Assembly (NCBI GenBank): GCA_025963385.1
Contig: JAOPUT010000109.1
Span: forward strand, 1-49,489
DNA length: 49,489 nucleotides
Source of the DNA: Mycobacterium sp.
GTDB lineage: Bacteria; Actinomycetota; Actinomycetes; Mycobacteriales; Mycobacteriaceae
Direction of reading: 5' to 3'
Shown piece by piece: positions 44,357 through 49,489 of this stretch; positions within the stretch are counted from its first letter, which is position 1, and each line of letters begins with the position of its first letter. Position numbers and translations under genes: made by a program. The notes under the pieces are model-generated. The model searched no databases. It saw nothing but the letters and a program-made list of their open reading frames with translations, and had not been told where the DNA came from.

Positions 44357-44733
44357 GCCGCCGACGGTAGTCGTCGCCCTCGGATTGGTGTGACGTCCGG
44401 GTCTGCGCCACTACTTCCTCGAGATGAACCACGAGGACACCCGGCTACGCGACTTCGCTGGAGAGCGCGGGAGCAGACGGCCCACACGCCTCGAAGACCA
44501 ACAGCTCAGAGCTACAATCGTGAGCCGCCATCGTCGATATCAGCCAAAAGGTATTGAATTCTGGTGAACACCAATTGTTTTGCGAGATCCTTCGGATAAC
44601 CGTGAGTTGGGCGACGCGAAGTCGATCGAGGTAAGCGGCTGTGCCATAGTCATTCTCGCTACATTGCGCATTGCGTGGTCGCTTTCCCTAAGCTCGACCC
44701 AAACGTTTCGTTGCGCTGCAGAAAGGGCCGCCC
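44357..44733. other. Gene-poor, partly degenerate stretch upstream of the FAAL gene
   Basis: No intact gene is supported here. A short + strand run around 44398-44480 (LRHYFLEMNHEDTRLRDFAGERG) has good coding bias but no start or clear partner, and looks like a fragment. The right part (about 44500-44700) is AT-richer than its surroundings and probably holds the FAAL promoter. An AGAAAGG ribosome-binding site precedes the FAAL ATG. Confidence 0.45.
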
Positions 44734-46464
44734 ATGCTGGACTCGTCGATTCCCGCGATTCTTCGCGAGCGAGCGAGCCTGCAGCCGAACGACGCCGCGT
44801 TCACGTTCATTGACTACGACACCGAATGGGAAGGCGTCGAGGAGACGCTCACGTGGTCACAGCTGCAGCAGCGCGTCGTCGCTCTGGCTGCCGAGATCCG
44901 TGCGCACGCGCAGATCGGCGACCGGGTGGTCATCCTGGCCCCGCAGAGCATGTCGTACGTCCTCGGCTTCCTGGCGTCGTTCGAGGCGAACGTCATCGCC
45001 GTGCCGCTGTCGACGCCGAACATGGGCGCCCACGACGAGCGGGTGGCCGCCGTCGTCAAGGACGCCCGTCCGACCGTTCTCCTGACCACCACCGCCATCG
45101 CAGAGGCCGTCGCGGGGTACGCGACGGCCCAGGACGGTGCGCCCGCGCCTGCCGTGCTCGAGATCGACACCCTGGACCTCAGCGTGCGCCGCAGGTCGAC
45201 GTCACGCCGCGAAACCTCACCCGAGACCGCATATCTGCAGTACACCTCCGGATCGACCCGCACGCCTGCCGGCGTGATGGTGTCGCAGCGCAACCTGTTC
45301 TCCAACTTCGAGCAGCAGGTCGCGGCGCTGCTGAGTGAATACGGCAAGGTGGCCCCGCAGGGCACGACCGTGGTGTCCTGGCTGCCCTTCTATCACGACA
45401 TGGGCCTCATCCTCGGCATCTGCGCACCCATCCTGGGTGGGTGGCACTCGGTGCTGATGAGCCCCATCGCATTCCTTCAGCGTCCGGCCCGCTGGCTGCA
45501 GCAGCTGGCTCTGCGGACGCGGGCACTGACGGCAGCACCCAACTTCGCCCTCGACCTCGCCGCAGCACGCACGAGCGACGACGATCTGGCCGGCCTCGAT
45601 CTGGGTGACGTCCTGGCCATCATCTGCGGAGCCGAACGCGTGCAACCCGTTTCGGTGAAGAGGTTCACGTCTCGGCTGGCCAAGTTCAACTTTCCCGGCA
45701 AGGTCATCCGACCTTCCTTCGGACTGGCCGAGGCAACGCTGTTCGTCGCGACGCGCGAGCCGGGGGAACCGCCGTCGGTCATCACGTTCGACACCGAGAA
45801 GCTCAGCGCGGGGATGGCCAAGCGCAGCACCACCGGCACGCCGCTCATCAGCTACGGCATGCCCGATGGGCCCCTGGTACGCATCGTCGACCCGGACACC
45901 TGCCTCGAATCACCGGCCGGGACGGTTGGAGAGATCTGGGTGCACGGCGACAACGTCTGCGCGGGCTACTGGAACAAGCCCGACGAGACCGAAAGCACCT
46001 TCCGCGGTGTCATCGCCAATCCCACCGACGACGTTCCGGCCGAGAAGTGGCTTCGGACAGGCGATTTGGGCTTCTTCTCCGATGACGAGCTCTTCATCGT
46101 CGGCCGCATCAAGGATCTGTTGATCGTGCGCGGACGCAACCACTACCCCGATGACATCGAGGCGACCGTCGGCGCCGTCTCCGGTGGCCGTGTCGCCGCG
46201 ATCTCCGTCGAGGAGGACGCCACCGAACAGCTGGTGGCGATCATCGAGGTCAAGGAACGCGCCACGCCGGAGGAGACCTTCGAGAAGCTAGCCAACGTGA
46301 AAAGCGAAGTCACGTCGGCGATCTCGCAGGCCCACGGCATCAGTGCAGCCGACCTGGTGTTGGTCGCACGTGGTTCGATTCCAATTACCACCAGCGGCAA
46401 GATTCGCAGGCAGGCCTGTGTGGACCAGTACCGCCAGGGTCGCTTCGTCCGGCTGGATGCCTGA
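44734..46464 (+). CDS. Fatty-acyl-AMP ligase (FAAL, FadD-type)
   Basis: FAALs activate long-chain fatty acids as acyl-adenylates and hand them to a polyketide synthase or acyl carrier protein instead of CoA. The 576-residue protein shows YTSGSTRTPAGVMVS (P-loop), WLPFYHDMGLILGICAPIL, SFGLAEATLF, EIWVHGDNVCAGYWNKPDET, KWLRTGDLGFFSDDELFIVGRIKDLLIVRGRNHYPDDIE and SIPITTSGKIRRQACVDQYRQG. These place it in the mycobacterial FAAL group (FadD23-FadD32 type) rather than the CoA ligases. No PKS or carrier protein is in the window. An AGAAAGG ribosome-binding site precedes the ATG. Exporter and glycosyltransferase genes follow on the same strand. Confidence 0.92.
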   Translation: MLDSSIPAILRERASLQPNDAAFTFIDYDTEWEGVEETLTWSQLQQRVVALAAEIRAHAQIGDRVVILAPQSMSYVLGFLASFEANVIAVPLSTPNMGAHDERVAAVVKDARPTVLLTTTAIAEAVAGYATAQDGAPAPAVLEIDTLDLSVRRRSTSRRETSPETAYLQYTSGSTRTPAGVMVSQRNLFSNFEQQVAALLSEYGKVAPQGTTVVSWLPFYHDMGLILGICAPILGGWHSVLMSPIAFLQRPARWLQQLALRTRALTAAPNFALDLAAARTSDDDLAGLDLGDVLAIICGAERVQPVSVKRFTSRLAKFNFPGKVIRPSFGLAEATLFVATREPGEPPSVITFDTEKLSAGMAKRSTTGTPLISYGMPDGPLVRIVDPDTCLESPAGTVGEIWVHGDNVCAGYWNKPDETESTFRGVIANPTDDVPAEKWLRTGDLGFFSDDELFIVGRIKDLLIVRGRNHYPDDIEATVGAVSGGRVAAISVEEDATEQLVAIIEVKERATPEETFEKLANVKSEVTSAISQAHGISAADLVLVARGSIPITTSGKIRRQACVDQYRQGRFVRLDA

Positions 46465-46523
46465 CCGCTCATGGCATTCCGAGGGTCAACGCACACCCAG
46501 CATGCCGCCCGACGCACGTTGGC

Positions 46524-47462
46524 GTGTGCGCCGTGATCGAGGTCGAGGGCATCACCAAGACGTACGGTCCGCTGCCCGCGCTGCGTGAGGTGAGCTTCTC
46601 CGTTCCTCAGGGCTCGGTGTGCGGGTTGCTCGGTCACAACGGTGCGGGCAAGACGACCATCGTCAAGATCTTGTCGACGTTGCTGGAGCCCACCACCGGC
46701 CGCGCCACGGTCGCCGGTTTCGACGTCGTCGAGGACGCCGCGCAGGTGCGGGAGAGCATCGGTGTCACCGGCCAGGACGCGGCGCTCGACCTCTCGCTCA
46801 CCGGTCGCGAGAACCTGGTGCTGTTCGGCCGCCTGCGCGGGATGAAGCGCAAGCAGGCCGGTGTCAGAGCCGACGAGCTCATCGAGCGCTTCGACCTCGT
46901 CGAAGCCGCCAGTCGGCCAGTGGCCACCTACTCGGGCGGCATGCGCAGGCGCATCGACATCGCCGTCTCGCTGATCGTGCCGCCGAAGGTGCTGTTCCTC
47001 GACGAACCGACGACGGGTCTGGACCCGAGGAGCCGCCGCGACGTGTGGGCCTTGGTGTCCTCGCTCGCCGCTCAGGACGTCACCGTCCTCCTCACCACGC
47101 AGTACCTCGAAGAGGCCGACGTCCTCAGCGATTCCATCATCATCCTCGACGCAGGCCGGGTGATCGCCAGCGGCACTGCCGAGGACCTCAAGCGCCGGAT
47201 GGGCCACAGCTACTGCCAGGTCACCCCGCTGCATCCCGAGGACCTGCCGCGGGTGGTCGCGGTGCTCGGCGCCTACGATGGGGTCGAGGTCGACGCCGCG
47301 GCAAACACCGTCGCAGTGCCCGCCGCTCACGGCGTGACGACCCTGGGCGAGGTGTTCCGCAAACTCGACGAACTCGGCGTCGAGCTTCTGGACATCTCGC
47401 TGCGCAAACCCTCGCTCGACGAGGTGTTCCTGCACCTCACCGGTCCCACGCTGACGGTATGA
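46524..47462 (+). CDS. ABC transporter ATP-binding protein (DrrA-like)
   Basis: The 312-residue ATPase has Walker A GLLGHNGAGKTTIVK (about residues 35-49), the ABC signature YSGGMRRRIDIAVSL, Walker B KVLFLDEPTTGLDPRSRR and the switch region LLTTQYLEEADVLSD. Its C-terminal domain (about 220-312, LKRRMGHSYCQVTP... LRKPSLDEVFLHLTG) is typical of the daunorubicin-resistance DrrA group of lipid and drug exporters. GTG 46524 is used; the in-frame GTG 46533 is equally possible. The stop overlaps the next ATG (ATGA). It follows the FAAL gene by 59 bp. Confidence 0.92.
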   Translation: MCAVIEVEGITKTYGPLPALREVSFSVPQGSVCGLLGHNGAGKTTIVKILSTLLEPTTGRATVAGFDVVEDAAQVRESIGVTGQDAALDLSLTGRENLVLFGRLRGMKRKQAGVRADELIERFDLVEAASRPVATYSGGMRRRIDIAVSLIVPPKVLFLDEPTTGLDPRSRRDVWALVSSLAAQDVTVLLTTQYLEEADVLSDSIIILDAGRVIASGTAEDLKRRMGHSYCQVTPLHPEDLPRVVAVLGAYDGVEVDAAANTVAVPAAHGVTTLGEVFRKLDELGVELLDISLRKPSLDEVFLHLTGPTLTV

Positions 47463-48202
47463 CCGCAGTCATCGCGCTGACCGAGCGTCAGGTTCGCGCC
47501 TCGTTCCGCAATCTGGACATCGTGTTCGCCGTCGTCGCGCCGATTCTGACCTTCGTCGGGTTCACCCTCGGCCTGCGCAGCGTCATCGACACCGGCGGGA
47601 TCAGTTATCCCCAGTACGTCCTTCCCGCAGTCGTGGTGCAGGCGATGCTGTTCGGCGCACTGAACACCACCGACCTCGCCGCCCACGAACGCTCCTCGGA
47701 GTTCGGCGTGCGCCTTCGGACGTTCCCCATCTCGGCATACGCCCCCATGACGGCACGGATGCTGTACTGCGTGATCCGGGGTCTGCTTGCGCTGATCGCC
47801 GCGTTCGCCATCGCGTACCCGTTCGGTTTCCGCATGGACGGCGGCGTGGCGTTCGGCATGGCGTTCGTCGTGCTCGCCTTGACCCTCACCTTGGCGCTGT
47901 CCTTCGGCGCCGAGGCCACCGGTACGCGCGCGAAGCGATCCGACACCTCGAGTCAACTCCTCCTGGTCCCACAGCTGTTGCTGGTGTCACTTTCCACGGG
48001 GATGGCGCCCGCCGACTCGTTCCCGAAGTGGGTACAGCCCTTCGTCGAATACCAACCGATCTCCCAGATCACCGAGACGTTGCGCGGATTCGCCAGCGGC
48101 AGTGTCCAGGCGGCGAACCTGACGATCACCCTGGCGTGGTGTCTCGGATTGCTCGGCGTACTCGGCTACCTCGCAATCCAGGGTCAGCGGAGACCGCGAT
48201 GA
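47459..48202 (+). CDS. ABC-2 type transporter permease (DrrB-like)
   Basis: The 247-residue permease has six predicted TM helices and the ABC-2 consensus around YPQYVLPAVVVQAMLFGALNTTDLAAHERSSEFGVRLRTFPIS, and PADSFPKWVQPFVEYQPISQITETLRGFASG near the last helices. The ATG at 47459 overlaps the ATPase stop by four bases, and its own stop overlaps the second permease in ATGA. The set therefore forms one ATPase-permease-permease exporter as in DrrABC. The exported substrate is probably a complex lipid or glycolipid given the FAAL and glycosyltransferase neighbours (inference). Confidence 0.9.
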   Translation: MTAVIALTERQVRASFRNLDIVFAVVAPILTFVGFTLGLRSVIDTGGISYPQYVLPAVVVQAMLFGALNTTDLAAHERSSEFGVRLRTFPISAYAPMTARMLYCVIRGLLALIAAFAIAYPFGFRMDGGVAFGMAFVVLALTLTLALSFGAEATGTRAKRSDTSSQLLLVPQLLLVSLSTGMAPADSFPKWVQPFVEYQPISQITETLRGFASGSVQAANLTITLAWCLGLLGVLGYLAIQGQRRPR

Positions 48203-48990
48203 CCACCGTCAAATCCTCGAGCCGTGCGCTGGCCGCCGAGAGCGTGATCTTCGCGGGCCGGCTGATGACGCGATGGCGTCGCAACCCGCTGGTGCCGCTG
48301 CAGTCGCTGCTCTTCCCGACCATTCTGCTGATCGTCTACTACATGCTGGTGAGCAAGTCGATGACGCGTCTCACCGGCAGCGACAGCCTCGACACCGTGG
48401 TGTCGATGTGTGCACTGGCGGGTGCCATGTCGGGTTCACTGGCTGCCGCACTGTCGATCCCGGACGAGCGCGACAACGGGCTGCTGAGTCGCTTCTGGAT
48501 GATGCCGGTACATCGGGCCAGCGCGCTGGCAGGGACCTTGCTCGCCGAGGCGGCACGGACACTCGCGGCCACCGTTTTCATCACCGCCGTCGGCATGCTA
48601 TTGGGACTGCGGTTCCACGGTGGCGTCGCCGCCGCGGTGCTCTTCGTGATCATCCCCGTGCTATGGGTGTCGGTGTATGCGACGGTCGTCATCGTCGTGG
48701 CATTGCGCTTCAAGAGTCGCACCGTGCTGACGTGGTTCAGCACCTTCTCACTCGGTGCGGTCTTCGGAAGTTCCGGGGTGGCGCCGATGGAACTGTTTCC
48801 CGCGTGGATCAGGCCGGTGGTGCGATTCCAGCCGATGTCACCCACCATCGAGGCGATGAAGGCGCTGGCAAGAGACGGCTTCGCCGTACGTCCGCTGTTG
48901 TGGACGTTCGCCTGGATACTGGGGATCGGCGTGTTGGTGGGCGCGTTGGCAATGCGTAGCTATCGCGTTGCCGCACAATCCGGGGGCTGA
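48199..48990 (+). CDS. ABC-2 type transporter permease (DrrC-like)
   Basis: The 263-residue permease has six predicted TM helices. LVPLQSLLFPTILLIVYYMLVSKSMTR stands near the N-terminus, SIPDERDNGLLSRFWMMPVHRAS is the coupling region, and APMELFPAWIRPVVRFQPMSPTIEAMKALARDG is the ABC-2 C-terminal signature. It pairs with the preceding permease rather than replacing it. The ATG at 48199 overlaps the previous stop by four bases. It ends 84 bp before a glycosyltransferase gene that has its own GGGGGG-type ribosome-binding site. Confidence 0.9.
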   Translation: MTTVKSSSRALAAESVIFAGRLMTRWRRNPLVPLQSLLFPTILLIVYYMLVSKSMTRLTGSDSLDTVVSMCALAGAMSGSLAAALSIPDERDNGLLSRFWMMPVHRASALAGTLLAEAARTLAATVFITAVGMLLGLRFHGGVAAAVLFVIIPVLWVSVYATVVIVVALRFKSRTVLTWFSTFSLGAVFGSSGVAPMELFPAWIRPVVRFQPMSPTIEAMKALARDGFAVRPLLWTFAWILGIGVLVGALAMRSYRVAAQSGG

Positions 48991-49074
48991 AATCCGAATG
49001 CGCGCGCATTCGACGTCGAACGCGTAAGTTCATTCACGCGCACAATTTTCAGAACATTACGGGGGGTGTTCTCG

Positions 49075-49489
49075 ATGTCATCGACCAACAAATGTCTGGT
49101 GACGATTCCGGCATACGGATCCAACTCACTTACACACGCGGTGCTACCCGACGTGCTGGCCGAGTCCGATCTCGTCGACGTATTGATCGTCGACAACAGC
49201 GGCCACTACGAGAAGATCGCCGATGAATGGGTCATCACGCCCGACAAGAACATCGGCTGGGCCGGAGCATCGAATCTCGGTTTCAGGACGGCGTTTCGCC
49301 GCGGGTACGAATTCGCCGTCACACTGAACAACGACACCCGCCTGTCCCCCGGCTTCTTCGCAGGCCTGCTCGACCCCCGACTGCCCGACGACGTCGGGAT
49401 CGTTGCCCCGACCTACGACGGCTGGTGGAGCACGCAGTCATGCGACTTCTCGGGTCCGGTCGGTGACTACGAACCGCGCGACTACTTCC
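49075..49489 (+). CDS. Family 2 glycosyltransferase (partial, 3' end cut by the window)
   Basis: The frame runs off the right edge after 138 codons. The N-terminal GT2 nucleotide-sugar domain is clear: CLVTIPAYGSN, then VDVLIVDNSG, NIGWAGASNLGFRTAFRRGYEFAVTLNNDTRLSPGFF (with NND in the DXD position) and PDDVGIVAPTYDGWWS. This type adds rhamnose or other sugars to lipids and polysaccharides. ATG 49075 follows a strong GGGGGG ribosome-binding site (49061-49066). With the FAAL and the ABC exporter it suggests a glycolipid locus extending beyond the window. Confidence 0.88.
   Translation, partial: MSSTNKCLVTIPAYGSNSLTHAVLPDVLAESDLVDVLIVDNSGHYEKIADEWVITPDKNIGWAGASNLGFRTAFRRGYEFAVTLNNDTRLSPGFFAGLLDPRLPDDVGIVAPTYDGWWSTQSCDFSGPVGDYEPRDYF

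Noticed and set aside
44580..44813. 77-codon + strand frame before the FAAL
   Set aside because: It overlaps the FAAL start in another frame, has mixed composition and no ribosome-binding site.

Overview
The window is high-GC actinobacterial DNA, most likely a rapidly growing Mycobacterium/Mycolicibacterium. The gene order matches, from memory, the M. tuberculosis stretch from nadABC (Rv1594-1596) through bioB, bioDFA, sucT (Rv1565c), treXYZ, ilvA, dnaE1, lspA, ansA and dinX to ileS (Rv1536), in the opposite orientation. No phiRv1/REP13E12 insertion lies between bioB and bioD. I see no insertion sequence, CRISPR array, tRNA or rRNA. Species assignment is inference.

Layout. 1-371: start of an unrecognised membrane-anchored protein. 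430-4660: nadABC operon with the divergent Nudix-type regulator nrtR and an inverted-repeat operator between them. 4711-6727: secretory-type lipase and a multi-TM protein. 6724-12272: biotin genes bioB plus its auxiliary protein bsaP, bioQ, and bioA-bioF-bioD, with two BioQ-type palindromes. 12351-20662: sucT, treX, treY and treZ in one tight + strand run (envelope succinylation and glycogen-to-trehalose conversion). 20727-24045: small hypothetical, ilvA, a Ddn-family protein, two membrane proteins. 24097-29652: dnaE1, a TetR regulator and an ECF42-type sigma factor, followed upstream by its DGPF/YCII partner. 30061-34888: rarD, RluD-type pseudouridine synthase, lspA, ansA, dinB. 34921-37901: S4 protein, exported Pro/Gly-rich protein, DUF2505 protein, condensation-superfamily acyltransferase. 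37911-41250: ileS behind a translational T-box leader.

41278-43181 is a divergent module: a stand-alone C-lobe of a condensation-type domain, a small HTH regulator annotated elsewhere as immunity repressor, and a seven-TM protein resembling the N-terminal half of MAB_1171c-type proteins. A symmetric operator candidate sits in the shared promoter. This is the best candidate here for an undescribed system. 43162-44123 is a MerR regulator facing an F420/flavin oxidoreductase across a 19-bp-spaced MerR-type promoter. 44050-44733 holds decayed coding fragments. From 44734 to the end, a fatty-acyl-AMP ligase, a DrrA/B/C-type exporter and a truncated glycosyltransferase look like the edge of a glycolipid locus.

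A theme runs through the window: many genes, including nrtR, bioQ, the HTH regulator, dinB and the S4 gene, have a TANNNT -10 hexamer 6-7 nt before the start codon. This predicts leaderless transcripts, and it was used to choose several starts.
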